A DNA stretch of 64,000 bases from Fasciolopsis buskii. Lineage: Eukaryota > Platyhelminthes > Trematoda > Plagiorchiida > Fasciolidae. The translations under genes were made by a program, and so were the position numbers. Below the pieces are notes generated by a model, which saw nothing but the letters and a program-made list of their open reading frames with translations, had not been told where the DNA came from and did not search any database. The stretch lies in the NCBI GenBank assembly GCA_008360955.1, contig LUCM01003831.1, positions 31,464 to 95,463 on the forward strand. Direction: 5' to 3'. This document shows, one piece after another, positions 51,901-62,099 of the stretch (its first letter is position 1; every line of letters begins with the position of its first letter).

Positions 51901-54900
51901 AAACTTAAACAACCTCGTGGCCAATCACTGTGCTCCTTTGAATCAAATTCAATTACATGTGCGATCCTAGAGACTGGATCAAATACCTTCGCAGAATAAA
52001 AGCTATGCCAAACTGAGACCACTGTCTGGTGCAATGGTGCATGCCAACGCAAAGACAGTCGAACTGTAGTCGTTACCCAAATTTTCCACGTCGTCACTGA
52101 AGCGACTGCTAAAGCACCGCGTGGACACCAAGATACTCCCCTCAGTTATTTGGTTGTAAAACTTGCCTTAAAAAGACTATACGGTAGTCGAAATGTTGGC
52201 GAATTACATCTACAAACAACGCTGTTATTACCATTATAACATTCAAAATATAAACCAATACATGGTGTATCGATTTTTTGATAAACTCTTTAGGTCGTTC
52301 GGTCCTGATATTTACGGGATACTCCACAATCCGAAACAAAAGCGATTCCGAACCGCTGGGGCAAACAATCAGGCATACAATAATCAAACCCTAACAGTGT
52401 TTCTTCCGTGTCTCTATATTCCAAATTCTCGATAATCAGCTAAATAAAGCAAACATTGGAAATAGACTGAGATTATGAAACACCATGGAGACAACTGCGG
52501 CCCCTAGGATATTTACTCCATTTACAGAAACATGTAATCCAGGGGGAAAAGGCGGCGGTCATTGAGGCCCGCCATGTTGTTTACCGCAGAACGATGGCGA
52601 TGAAAATGTTCGAAAGAGGGGCGACAGACCGAAAAACGAAGAGAAATTAAAGTGAAATTTCATGAAATAACTAAAATGTGATACCATCGCTCAGCAGACC
52701 ATTAAGAGAGCATGGAAGCACTGTACAGCTTCGGAACATGTTTACGAACTTCGTCGGAATACCCGCCCGGTGGAGAGCACTGAATAGTGCTGGTCGATCC
52801 ACGGAGTCGAATGCGCCTTTCAAGTCCAGAAAGACTGCGATCGCAGGAACGCGGTGCGTTTCAAGTAACTACGGGAGAGTGAATATCTGGCAGGTGGACG
52901 AAATACAGCTTGATGTTCGCGGATATTATTCTAGCGAATAGGTGTCAATCGGCGCAGCAATACCGAAGCACACACCTTAGTAACTGTCGGAATTAAACTA
53001 ATCCCACAAGGACTGTTACAGTCACTCCATGTGTCCTTCTTGAAGATGGGTACAATCAGTGGCTCACCCCACGGAAATGGAATACGCTCCTCGTCCCAAA
53101 TATCACAAAAGAAGGAGGTAAGTGACTCCATCTGAGGTTCTCTACCCAATTTGAAAAGAACTGGGAGAAGGTCATCGGGACCGGCTGCTTTTCCCCTCTT
53201 CGGAAGCCGAATATTTGAATGCACTTCCACTTCCATTGGAAGATCAAGTGACACCTCCCAAGGATTCACAGCTGCAGACGTTCGACTAAATGCGTTAGCG
53301 TGTGGCCAGCTAAACTGATCCTTGAAATGCTCAGCCCAACAGTCCAGCTTTTGTTCTCTATCATGGATGAGTTCTCCATTCCTATCGCATACGAAGTTCA
53401 CCGCCCACCGCTGTCGTGTATAAGCTTAAACAGTCTTTTACTGTCGCCTGAAGCGGCCGCCGCTTCCATCTCTTCGAATACCTTAACCCACCAGTTTTCG
53501 CGGTCATTCTTAAGGCTTATCGTCAACTGACGCTGCAACTGTCGACGCATCTTATTCACTTCCTTGCAGTTAGGAAGCTGGAGTTTTTGCCCCACTAGAC
53601 CCAGAAACCCTTGTGAGATCCAATATCTTTGATGAACGCTAAATCTAGAATCACAGGTGAAATCTGCTGCCAAATGCAAGACCTCCTTAATCTCATCCTG
53701 CTGCTCGTCTACACTGTTGCTCGTCAGAGTTCTTAGTTCCTCGGACACTTTCTGCTCATAGCGGTTGCGAACAGCCGAATCAGAGAGAAGTTTGACGGCC
53801 GATCAGGCTTGTGGTCTGCGTCGATGGCCGTTCAGCTGGAGCGAAATCGCATTAAAACTAACGCATGGTTCGAATCGACGCACGTGATCCAGTACGGTCT
53901 ACAGTTCTGGACAGAACCGCGCCAACGATAGCCTAATGCAATATGGTCAAACGGACTTAGACCACTGAAGTAGAGCGCCATATCGCTGTCAGAGATTTTC
54001 CTTTCCCGAACAAGGTTGACGAGGTCATCGTAAGACTCACCTTTCTCCATGTCAGTGCTGCAGTCTGTTGAGGAGTATGCCGAGATGGTAAGTAAACTAT
54101 GCTTAACACTACTATCCTTCCGGACGCCCACTGATCCTCGCAGTCTCACGGTGAACAAACGAATGTTGACTGAGATCCAGTCTAAAAGGGCCACATCAGC
54201 CTTCTCACCTAAGACTAATCCTACACCGCATTGACTTACATATTGAGCTGCTTCGTGTCCTGAGGTGTGAAGGAAATATCTTGACGAGACAGTCGGNGCT
54301 GTTAGTTGAATTACTCTACTCTACTCTACTCAAATTCTGAATTCGTATTTCACTCACGCAGCAGACATCAATCGAATGTGAGTCCACCGTCAGAGCCAAA
54401 CAGGCCTGTTGGATAGCCTGCATTAAAGTGTACACATTGAAGAAACCGAGATTCAGTGGCTGACGAGGCTTGAGAAGATGTGCGCTAACAGACTGAAAAC
54501 CACTAGCTACACCATTTGGCAATGAACCGTTGCGAGTATCGGGCGTGTTATCAGTGGAGACACTATGGGTAGGCAGAATGAGCAAAGAGATTGGGTTGGA
54601 GACAGAGAAAACAGGTTGAATAAAAGAGAGGGATAAATCGGCGCTGAGCAGCTCAACTGACTAACTCCGTCCATTATCTGTTTGCCGATTGAATCAATCT
54701 TCCAGTCTATTCAAAGTTTTGATTACATACTGTACTTTTAAATTACGGCAGTTTTATTGCTTGAGCACTTTAGTCTCCAGGTCTCGCTGGGGGCGTTCAG
54801 CTCTCCAGTTACATATGTTAGATGTAGTCAAATGAAGTACCTACATGCTGCTTGTTGCAACTGAATAATCGGGACATTATTTGGTTTTATATGACTTTAG

Positions 54901-57900
54901 AGTTTATTGCGGGCCTGCATCGCATGAAGTAATTTTGCGAATGGTGGTCCTTGGAATATCGGAGCTTTGATCGGGTGAATCCTTGGATCGAATGGGGCTA
55001 GCGAACATCATATGGTCGTGAGCAGAACAACCACAGTTTCTTCCCAGTTTTGGTGAGAAATGCGGCAAAATGCCCGCTGATAAACACTAAAAATGTGGAT
55101 TTACCAGAGTCGAATTAACCAGTGCCACCAGCAACGCAAACAACTGGGCGCATTATAATCCCTTTCATTTCACTAGTATTGATAATTTGTTCCTAATTTT
55201 ATTCAAGGTAACAGCGATGCATCTCATATGAGTAACCAAAAGTAGCTGTTAAACATACTAAGTACAAGTGATTATCCAACCTTTTGCGGAGCCTAGCCGT
55301 CTAAAGGTTTTAAGAAGTGCGGACTGTGAACGCTGAGTAAAGAGTTTCCAGAAAAAAGCCAGATATTATATACTGTCCAAATATTTACGCTTATGTTCGC
55401 AAATGAATCCAAACGTACCTGTAATGTGCGATACCACACGAAGTTTGGTCCGTCCAGGTAGATTACCGGTTCTGGACGGAGTGCGGATCCTGACTCGGTG
55501 TTTGCGGACGCACGAGTAGCGCAATAGGACAGCAAAGCTTGTTGTTCAGGACTTTGTGCACTCACCAAGCTGGTCGGCTGACCGGTTATAACATCTTCAG
55601 AATTAAGCTGAGAGAAAGTGAAAAAGCAAACGGAGTTCTAATGGAACTGAAATGAATAACCAAAAACGCCAAACAGGGGAGACTGACGTCTTTGGGAAAC
55701 AGGCAAATGACGAGTGCATGCTGTTCGTTTGTGCCATCCAGAAGTTGCATTTTCTGGCACAATCGATCTGGATAACCAATTATGTCAATCATGTAAACTT
55801 GTAGATCGAATTCACACAATTTTCTCATTACACACTTTGTGCACGAGTGCGATGGAACAGAGATGTCCCACAGTTCACAGGGTCCTGTGCAGGGAGGGGA
55901 AGGAACTGGTAGAACAGAGTGGATGGTAACCCGCTATCGTCCGGTGCGTTACCGCACCCGATCTAGAGATCCCTAAGTGGATCTACGCCAATCCAAGCTT
56001 AAGCGTCATTCCGGCTCCTCATCTCCCATGTAGTGGGTTTTAGTGAGTACGAAGTATGCCCATTTCACTACACTTATGCTTCATGCATAAAATCAAGTGT
56101 AGGAACGACCGAGGGTTAGAAAATAACAGCATATTATCAGCGTAGCAACTGGGATTCGAACCTCTGACTCTTTTCGGAGTAACAGACGCTTAGAACATTT
56201 GTACAGTACTGAAATATCAAAACAGTTTATTCATATGGAAATACTCCCATTACCATCAATTCAGATAAAACAATATACCCAAAAATACGTAAAGGGTTTT
56301 CGGAGGCGACCGAATGAGCAACAGTAGTGCTATTCGGAAAAGAAACTAAGACAAAGGTTCAAATCTTAATCTGCTGATAGTTCGGTCAATGTTAGATTGA
56401 TAGCGATGGACCACACTACTCTCGGCGATTTCGGAGTAGTTTCGTCGAAGAATCGATGAAAGAAATCCATCTTGAACGGGAGTGTGTTATCATGTAAAAC
56501 GGTGTCTGGATTCATTATACCCAAACAGTCACACAGGCGAACAAATCGGGGAAATACCTGAATCAATTGGAATTTCGTCATTCGATCGGGAGAAATACGT
56601 TCGGCAATCAGATGGGCCAAATAGATCGGATTCTCGTCTAACTCATCCACAATACGCAGTAAGACAGGAAAAGGATTGGCGTGTGCCAGTTTGGGCATCC
56701 AGTACATCAGATGGCGATAGTGCTGCATAGCATGGTTACGCCAACCGAATATGTCGATAATCATCTGACCCACCTCGTCATCCGGTAGGACATCTAAGGA
56801 TTAAAATTCCGAAATTCACTCCTGAAATCCCGATAAAAGTTATCCGTGATAAACATTCACCAACACTTCCAAAGAATCCACAAATTTTCAGCCGCTATCA
56901 GAGTCCAAACATCTATATTTATAAATGAGAAAATGACTACAGAAATTGTTTATCATAACATGCCTACAAGGAAGATATATATATATATATCTCCCTTGTA
57001 GGCATGTTATGATAAACAATATATATATATATATATAGCAGTGGGTTAGAAAATGATGTTCATAGTCGCAGCACAGGTTCAACAGGATGCTACTGGTTTG
57101 TTTGGTGTGCTGGGCAATTTGATTGCAAACGTTCCATCACCAGCCGAGGTGACATCATAAGTGCTATCATCTAGTGGCGAGCGCCTCTTTGCCATCGTCC
57201 GCCTAAATGGGTCACCCAGTTTTCAGAGGGTGCTGTATGGTTGCTCTGAATGAAGTGGAAGGGTAAAGATACCTCGCAGTTGCACTGTTCACTTTCGTCT
57301 ACTGTTGACTTAATGTAGGCGGAATCAGCGACCCACTCTACTCATTATCATCACCATCATCGTCCAGCCTTAAATAGCAAAGAAAGTCTCACTGGTTGCC
57401 GCTTTTTCGCCAAGGTTACATTTTTCTATATAAAGTGTGAAAATCCATGGAAAACAGGGAGTGGACCGATAAAGCTGTGAAAAGATAAGAACGCTACCGT
57501 AGGCCAGACATTCAACATAGTATAACTAAACAATCGTACATTTTCAATCATTCCGATTCGACAGAAAATGACAACATGATCACCACTGCGCAAGGTTCAC
57601 TGCCATATCGTTCAGCGTCGTTAGCCAGTTTCTCGACGGGTCTTCCGGACTCCAACCATGAAGACGTCCGACACCTAATTTCCCTAAGTTCGCTGTGCAT
57701 TTTCTCATTCCACGTTGCCACGTCGTCTGCTGATCTCTACATGGTTTCTTCTATTCATTGGGAGGAACCCAAAATAGAGCACGGTATACGGTAGACGAGT
57801 ATTCGCCATATGGAACGAGTGACTTAACTAGCGTAGTCTACTAGGTTTCATACGCTGAAATAAAGTATTCTTAAAATTGGCAACTAATTCTAGATTCATG

Positions 57901-60900
57901 TTAGTAGTAAGAGATTGAATGCTTGCATTTAATACTAGATTTCTGACTTCCACATTATTCATGCGCTAATGTGGCTTGTGTTGACTGGTCCTTTAATCGG
58001 ATCGATAAGTATACGTGGTCCAGATCGACATGTCTGTTTATCGATCTTTCCGACGAGTGCCAAGCTTCGAGAAATTCCCTCGAATGTTTTGTTCTACTCT
58101 GGGCGACGATCCTCGCGTTTTCGAATTTGAACCTATGACCTTCCCGGTCTTCGTGAACTGAAATTAAAGAGAGCGGATAATGTCTTTTTGTTGCCAATTG
58201 GGGCTCATGGATCCGCGTCCCGAGTTTCCTTCCGGTTTGTCCCGTGTACTGTTTCTCGCAGTCTTTGCAGTCTATTGGACAGACAACGTTAATTCGATTC
58301 TTGTCTGCTGCCGGTTCTTTGGTCTTCGACAGAATTTTCCACAGGGTTCTTGTTGGCTTATGCGCCACTTCAGTTCCGTGGGGCCTGAACAACCTTGCTG
58401 TCATTTCAGAGGTGTGCTTGATGCACGGCAGAACGGTTCATGTTTCGGTCTGTTCGGCGATCGCCTCTCGGCACTGTTTTTGTTTGTGCTTCGTCTGATG
58501 ACGCTTCGTGTGTAACCGTTACGCAGAAACATTTGAAGCAGGTGCTTTTCTTCTTGTTTTCTTCGCTCCGCAGGGCTGCCGGGAGATTGTGCTCTTTTAA
58601 AAAGTGCCTTAATGCAGCTTCTCTTGTGGCAACTTGGATGGTTGCTTTGAAACTGTAGGATTTGATCTGTGCGTGTGTTTTTGCGGTATACGGATGTTTC
58701 CAATGTGCTTGTATCTGTCCGTGTGATGAGCACGTCTAGAAACGGTAGACTGTTGTCATGTTCTGTCTCCATGAGCTTGATTTTCGTGAAAACTCCGTCG
58801 ATGGCGATGAAAGATCGTTTGATACCTGCGAACGTGTCGTCAACATTAGCGCAGCCACAGTTTGGGTTTGATGTCCGATAGGATGGTCTTCTCCAGTTTC
58901 TGCATCACCGCCTCTGCAATGAGGCCAGATACTGGTGACTCCATTGGGGTTCTCTTTACTTGTTCGCAGAACGTATCCTCGAACCTGAGTATGTTTGAAG
59001 ACACAAATCTACTAATTCGCATACACTGCTCGACCTCAGTTGTTCGTTCCATTGGTGTTTTTCTAAAAGTTATCGTAGTGCCTGCCTTGCCGAATCTAAG
59101 GGTATTGACGTAGAGACACGACGTCAAAGGGAAGCATGATTTCAATATTTGTTCAGTGAAGTTCTTCAAGAATTGCAAGACATTGCTGATTGAATGTTCA
59201 TGTCATGTGATGAGGGGTTTCAATCGCTTCCATTGACTTTTGGCTAGGTTGTATGTTGGCGTTCCCGGTAGTGTCACTATTGGTCTCAAGGGTTTTCCTT
59301 TGTGGAATATTTGTAATCCATAGAACTGTACGATGTTTGAGTCGTTGATCTTCATTCTCCAGCGCTCTTCCTTGCTTATCTGATGTAGTTCTTGTAATCG
59401 TTTTAGTGTTGCGTTGATTTTCGTCACAAGTGTTTGAGTTAGATCGTCGTTGATTTCTCGATAAGTCGACGTACCTTGTACCAATGCTTTGCTTTTTCTA
59501 TTTACTCTTGTCCATAATGACTGTGACCCGTCCCTTGTCTGCCGGAAGAACAATTATATCCGGTTCTTCTCTTAGGTTTCGTAGTGCTCTTTCTTCTGGT
59601 TTCGAGATCGTTGTCGTTTGTGCGTTACGTATGAGAGCCGGGACGACGGACTGCCGGATTTGATGTTTTGTTTCGTCAGAGATTCGGGTGATCGTGAGTG
59701 TATCTTAATTCAGCCAGGTACTCCTTCTCGTTGGTGTCTTTAACATTCAAGTTTGGTCCTTTGATTATTAGTTCGTTTCCTTCCTCGGTGATTGCTCGAT
59801 ACGACAAACTTTTGATCCATGCGTCGTACTGTGTAGTTTCTTTAGTGCACGTCAAACTTTCGAGCTTCTGAGCGAGTGAAGCCCTTCCTTTAGTCTTGGT
59901 ACTTGCTGTAGGGCGATCTATGGTCGCCTCAACTGGTCCTCTTCTCCTTTCAACCAATGTTCTTTCTCCTGTTCGATGAACTTTGCTTGCTTCTGTAGCT
60001 TTTTGTGTCCATTCAAAATCATCATGCGCACCGGGCGACTACCGAATGGCGTCGTAATTTTTCACGCTGGATTGTTCATGGGTGGTCGGTGGTGAACGCT
60101 AGTAAGGAGGACGTTGGCTCGCAGACAGTAGTGCGAAAATAGCTGTTTTAGTAGCTACGAGAAAGAACATCGCCCTCTAATTTGCTATCGAATTTCGGGG
60201 GTCCAACGCTCACAGCCGCTCGTAGATGGGAAACTTTCACATGTCTACGAAAGTTGCTCACATCTATCTCGGGAAATCATTTTCTTCTGCTCATCTAATT
60301 GGGCCACTCGTGTTCTATCCGTCCCAATCAATTCTATTTACGTAAAACCTGTGATTTCCCTAAAGCAAACTTCAATGAAAACATCTCTTCCAGAACGCAC
60401 TACCAAGCCACAGTGTTTAATTGTTTTACCTCAGCCCCAACTTACATAGTTATAAAAAAGCAGTCTATGGGTGAGAAATGTAAATATCAAGTCCTGTCTG
60501 ACAACCGAGATTAAGGAATGTCCGATTCAATCGATGCTTTCGTAAACAGTTCGATGGAAATGCCCGGTGAATGGATCGTTACAATGAAGTGCCGTTAAGC
60601 GAGCATTGCAAACTATTAATTTTGAGGCATGATGCTATAACTCCACCAGGCCTATTGCAGTTGGAAATGATCAATCATTTCAAGTCCCGGGGTTGTAACT
60701 TTAATGCTAGAATAAGCCAATGATAGCATGAATTATACACCCACTTTTGCACACAGATGTTTATAAAAAGTACGCCAATAGGAAAAGTACAAAAAATCGT
60801 AACTCACGGTTCTCAGTCATTTGTTGCAATATCTGAACCATTGTTTTCTGTTGACGTGGAAAATGATTCCATTCCGCTTGCAGAAAAGTGGTCACAGTCA

Positions 60901-61040
60901 TTCGACCGGTAGGAAACAGTTGAATAATTGCTTTGTAACAATCTAGATCATCTTGCACTTCATAGGCGGACATCTGCCTGAGTGCATCCAAGGCAAACTG
61001 ATTGAATCCACGCCGAGTTTTCTCGTGGCGGGAAATAAAA
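39993..61040 (-). CDS. ECSIT: ECSIT, complex I assembly and Toll-pathway adaptor (six exons)
   Basis: Exons: about 61040-60808, 56793-56558, about 55834-55688, 55607-55419, 48289-48193 and 40615-39993, with compatible phases throughout. Landmarks shared with human ECSIT: FALDALRQMSAYEVQDDLDC and HFPRQQ; TENHVLPDD and ANPFPV; CLFPKD; VSAQSPEQQALL; VIYLDGPNFVWYRTLQ; AAYYTLWTELDRG; and, near the end, LTQLDKNNPGLSQATLVMR. ECSIT works in the mitochondrial MCIA complex for complex I assembly and also binds TRAF6/MEKK1 in Toll signalling. The exon carrying the transit peptide was not found. The acceptor of the third exon is a phase-based choice. About 38 residues before CLFPKD are extra relative to human. 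Introns are 4.0, 0.7, 0.08, 7.1 and 7.6 kb, the large ones filled with retroelements, yet the coding parts look intact. Confidence 0.85.
41722..42305 (-). mobile_element. RTE-like LINE copy C1, 3' end
   Basis: Starts with the tail atcattatcatcgttcagcg, then 3' UTR, then C-terminal codons on - (NSLFQRMKLSRLRWLGHVLR, then MTNTRLPYRALFC). It breaks off after VSNIEVRNLVLG near 42300. Lies inside the 7.6 kb ECSIT intron. Confidence 0.85.
42902..45260 (-). mobile_element. RTE-like LINE copy C2, lacking its 3' end
   Basis: On -: endonuclease with SAYVPTDCSTDMEKGEF, IVVGGDFNPQVG and SQIDHIAVG (45260-44880); linker (44696-44346); pre-RT and RT (44349-43550) with GISLIPTVTKV, KGAFDSVDRPALFSALHR; then MCFAPSKCKVLLQDW and SVLLYGCETWSMRVGDVRRL (43400-43050), ending at LRWLG next to an N at 42901. 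YADD is missing (a CVTEIKEMSLCLFE-type junction is left). Its last about 100 bp (42903-43005) repeat 42194-42299 of C1. 43693-44875 is repeated at 52745-53927. Confidence 0.87.
43693..44875. repeat. 1,183 bp block duplicated at 52745-53927
   Basis: Direct repeat at a constant offset of 9,052 bp. I see no difference across the lines compared, and two long ORFs (156 and 116 residues) are identical in both. Similarity drops abruptly at both edges (gccaacgt versus gccaacga on the right). Confidence 0.9.
45600..46920 (+). mobile_element. Penelope-like element fragment (PLE2)
   Basis: On +: VISSRPEKGAGIEVHDKKGY at 45725, matching the SRPDKG.GIVLL..SDY start of Penelope RT. Then IRPTRMIIPRLYGPPKVYRE at about 45940, the conserved PRLYGLPKIHK motif. 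Then scattered remnants (MYTKCYNLKF..., GRCFGKTAGYPKRIVDKII) to about 46900. Stops throughout. Distinct from PLE1 at 57955-60060 and in the opposite orientation. Lies in the 7.6 kb ECSIT intron. Confidence 0.7.
47340..47720 (+). repeat. Dispersed repeat related to 15785-16075 and 63515-63620
   Basis: The right half reads gtaagccagaccttttggtc, aaaggcttggggcagg, matching the other two members. The left half (accggattggctggtctttg and on) has no partner in the window. Confidence 0.5.
47725..48190. other. ECSIT intron, no feature recognised
   Basis: Short chance ORFs on both strands, none splice-bounded with a recognisable product. The fifth recovered ECSIT exon begins to the right at 48193. Confidence 0.35.
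48295..49985. other. ECSIT intron, no feature recognised
   Basis: Only chance ORFs (for example 49065-49460 on -, hydrophobic and unlike any known family). No LINE or PLE motif seen. Confidence 0.35.
49990..50118 (-). CDS. Possible cassette exon inside ECSIT intron
   Basis: 129 bp, exactly 43 codons, phase 0 at both ends, between acceptor gactgtgcag and donor gtgagt. It encodes KHQVVRVNFLLERRESILTK then a Cys-containing polar tail. Phase fits between the ECSIT exons ending TLQ and starting AAYY, so it could be included without a frameshift. Human ECSIT has no such insert. It may equally be a chance frame. Confidence 0.3.
50593..50830 (+). other. Unidentified protein-like open frame on +
   Basis: After gatcggttag, 78 codons open on +: PKYLLFGERAQFLPATAEKY, then MTGVQWDEIKNVLSEWLNAS and ESLNATWNRYY. 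Composition is protein-like with two N-glycosylation sequons. It stops at TGA near 50830 and no donor is evident. The frame on the opposite strand (50408-50752) looks like its shadow. Family unknown; perhaps a relic inside the ECSIT intron. Confidence 0.25.
52140..52340 (+). repeat. Penelope-type terminal fragment with hammerhead-like hairpin
   Basis: ccttaaaaagactatacggt then agtcgaaatgttggc: a perfect GACTA/TAGTC stem followed by CGAAATGTT. It then continues aaccaatacatgg, atcgatttttt and gttcggtcctgatatttac like 11335-11500. The left part is the reverse of 10805-10890. Probably one family of old Penelope-like ends. Confidence 0.45.
52505..52615 (+). mobile_element. 3' tail of an RTE-like LINE, plus orientation
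   Basis: Matches the end of copy B (24555-24655): aaacatgtaat...gggg, aaaggc, gtcattgaggc, catgttgttta, gcagaacgatggcgatga. About 110 bp, the shortest copy in the window. Confidence 0.65.
52745..54640 (-). mobile_element. RTE-like LINE copy D, 5' two-thirds
   Basis: On - from 54640: 5' end like 1-137; LNLGFFNVYTL; CCVSEIRIQNLSRVE; ALLDWISVNIRLFTVRLRGS; SAYSSTDCSTDMEKGE. An internal deletion then removes the GDFNAQVG half of the endonuclease (LVRERKISDSD joins a short unrelated piece, then DHIALGYRWRGSVQ). Linker and pre-RT follow, and it ends at 52745 within the RT, before most catalytic motifs. 52745-53927 duplicates C2. A five-base tandem (ctact)n at 54313-54331 and an N at 54297 mark the 5' part. 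Lies in the 7.1 kb ECSIT intron. Confidence 0.87.
54645..55410. other. ECSIT intron, no feature recognised
   Basis: Between LINE copy D and the ECSIT exon at 55419. No coding or repeat signal was matched. Confidence 0.35.
56135..56210 (-). repeat. tRNA-like sequence, probably a SINE head
   Basis: Read on -: ttctaagcgtctg (box A-like), then a gactc/gagtc-type arm (ttactccgaaaagagtcaga), then box B aggttcgaatccc. The acceptor stem does not close, so it is not a working tRNA gene. Different from the 35838/37885 family. The body would extend toward 55930. Confidence 0.45.
56945..57020. repeat. Long near-perfect palindrome with TA centre
   Basis: The left arm attgtttatcataacatgcc (56945-) and its inverse (to 57020) extend through tacaagg, giving about 27 pairs around a (ta)n core of about 20 bp. 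A second (ta)n tract follows at 57019-57038. Would extrude as a cruciform or fold as a hairpin. Confidence 0.9.
57345..57960 (-). mobile_element. RTE-like LINE 3' end, abutting PLE1
   Basis: Starts tatcatcaccatcatcgtcc (tail), then the 3' UTR blocks (tttcaatcattccgattcga, gaaaatgacaacatgatcac), then C-terminal codons on - up to the MK.SRLRW equivalent at about 57850. A short internal duplication (tctagatt...tactagatttct) is present at 57890-57950. It ends where the Penelope-like ORF begins. Confidence 0.8.
57955..60060 (-). mobile_element. Penelope-like element PLE1 with RT and GIY-YIG endonuclease
   Basis: On - from about 60027: N-terminal part (EKEHWLKGEEDQLRRP-type, then ASLAQKLESLTCTKE); VQGTSTYREINDDLTQTLV; FYGLQIFHKGKPLRPIVTLP (59330-59250, the LYGLPKIHK..PLRPIVS motif); FCEQVKRTPMESPVSGLIAE (58990, matching Q..G.PMGSPLSP.IA); a VDDTF core interrupted by a frameshift at about 58850; SLPFLDVLITR (58750); C-terminal GIY-YIG domain at 58300-58060 with VCPIDCKDCEKQYTGQTGRK, the SLISVHEDREGH loop and REFLEAWHS, SINRHVDLDHVY. 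Five frames, so inactive, but all domains are in order. GIY-YIG-bearing Penelope elements are typical of trematodes. Inserted in the 4.0 kb ECSIT intron, antisense to nothing and in the gene's own orientation. Confidence 0.9.
60065..60800. other. ECSIT intron, no feature recognised
   Basis: Possible 5' flank of PLE1 near 60065-60250; otherwise no motif. Confidence 0.35.
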
Positions 61041-61044
61041 CTGC

Positions 61045-61905
61045 GAATCGCGTGCTATTGTTCGCGGTGAGCGGGGAGTTCAATCAAAAGCATACAAACA
61101 GTGGTTCAATAGAGTCAACTTTTTGGGTAAATATTAATTGGAATAAATGGATCAGAACCTATGTACACGTTCCCAGGCTAAACTGGCCATAAATGAAGCA
61201 AACAAATATCCTACTCAAAATGAGCTTAGCTAATTGCATCACACCGACACCTTTTCAATGTGCAACCCAGTGAAATTGAGCGAGTCACTGCAAGCACGAC
61301 CATTGACTTTATTCAGTCACTTTGTTCCGGGACAGAAATATTTGCTAATTACACGGACTTTTTCTATGTCGTTTCCTTTTCGGAAATTCTTTTACCAAAA
61401 ACAGCACCCTGTAAGTGATAAGCCACTTATTGGAAATCATCACTAGGCCCATGACAATGCAAAAGAATCGCTTTCAACCAGGAGAATGAATGAAATACGG
61501 CTTGCAAAACAAGAATAGGTATCCGAAAAGGATATACTACTAATATCGAGTAACGGCGCTTTTGTGTATCATATTCTGCCCTTCGGAATGCCGATCCTAC
61601 CCCTAGGTACCTGTGGTCCGTCCCACTATCTCAAATGGGAACAAATAAAGTCAATCGGCACATAGACGTCCTTGTTTATTAAGTAAAATCACCACAATTA
61701 TAAGTTGGTTTGTCTGCATTATTGCGCCTGTGCAACTGCCATCATTTCATCGGTTGTCCGAGTAGCGCTTTGGTTGGTCCATATTGTTCGATGCATTTCA
61801 CGCAATTTAAGTCCTGGGATTTTTAACGAATCCGGACCGCTCATCCTGATTGGTTGGCCCAGCTCACGATGACATTCTTGGTTTGCATATCCGCACTCGC
61901 CTTTC
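61045..61905. other. No firm feature upstream of first recovered ECSIT exon
   Basis: The missing ECSIT 5' exon could be here or further right, but I did not find it. An AATAAA on - lies at about 61675-61680. Confidence 0.35.
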
Positions 61906-61908
61906 CAT

Positions 61909-62088
61909 CACACCACCACGTCAGCTGAGCGCTGGAAGCCAATGCAATGGCGCGGTTTCATTCTGATCTTGCGCTCTGCACTTGATCGCTGTTTGGCCAG
62001 ATCGAGTAATATACACGCCTGTGTATTGATCGTGATTCGTCTGGCCTCGTCCAGCGTCGCAGAAACACCCACAACCATCAAAACAGCT
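61909..62088 (-). CDS. Unidentified exon-like frame
   Basis: After acceptor gactctttag, on - the frame reads AVLMVVGVSATLDEARRITI, then CILLDLAKQRSS and RMKPRHCIGFQRSADVVV before TGA. It may end at the stop, with the AATAAA at about 61675 serving it, or at a weak donor gac|gtggtg (61920). Composition is strongly protein-like. It does not match ECSIT and its phase does not fit the exon at 61040. Family not recognised. Confidence 0.35.
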
Positions 62089-62099
62089 CTAAAGAGTCA

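Noticed and set aside
55419..55884. Exons at 55.4-55.9 kb as a POT1-type OB-fold protein (FDL...LDGT pattern)
   Set aside because: SAQSPEQQALL and VIYLDGP match ECSIT order and phase; the OB-fold resemblance is weak and there are no other POT1 exons.
56366..56557. ECSIT second recovered exon running on to a TAA at 56366, with an AATAAA at 56226-56231 as gene end
   Set aside because: Conserved ECSIT motifs (CLFPKD, AQSPEQQ, and the last exon) continue downstream, and a good donor cag|gtattt at 56558 gives the right phase. The read-through is intron.
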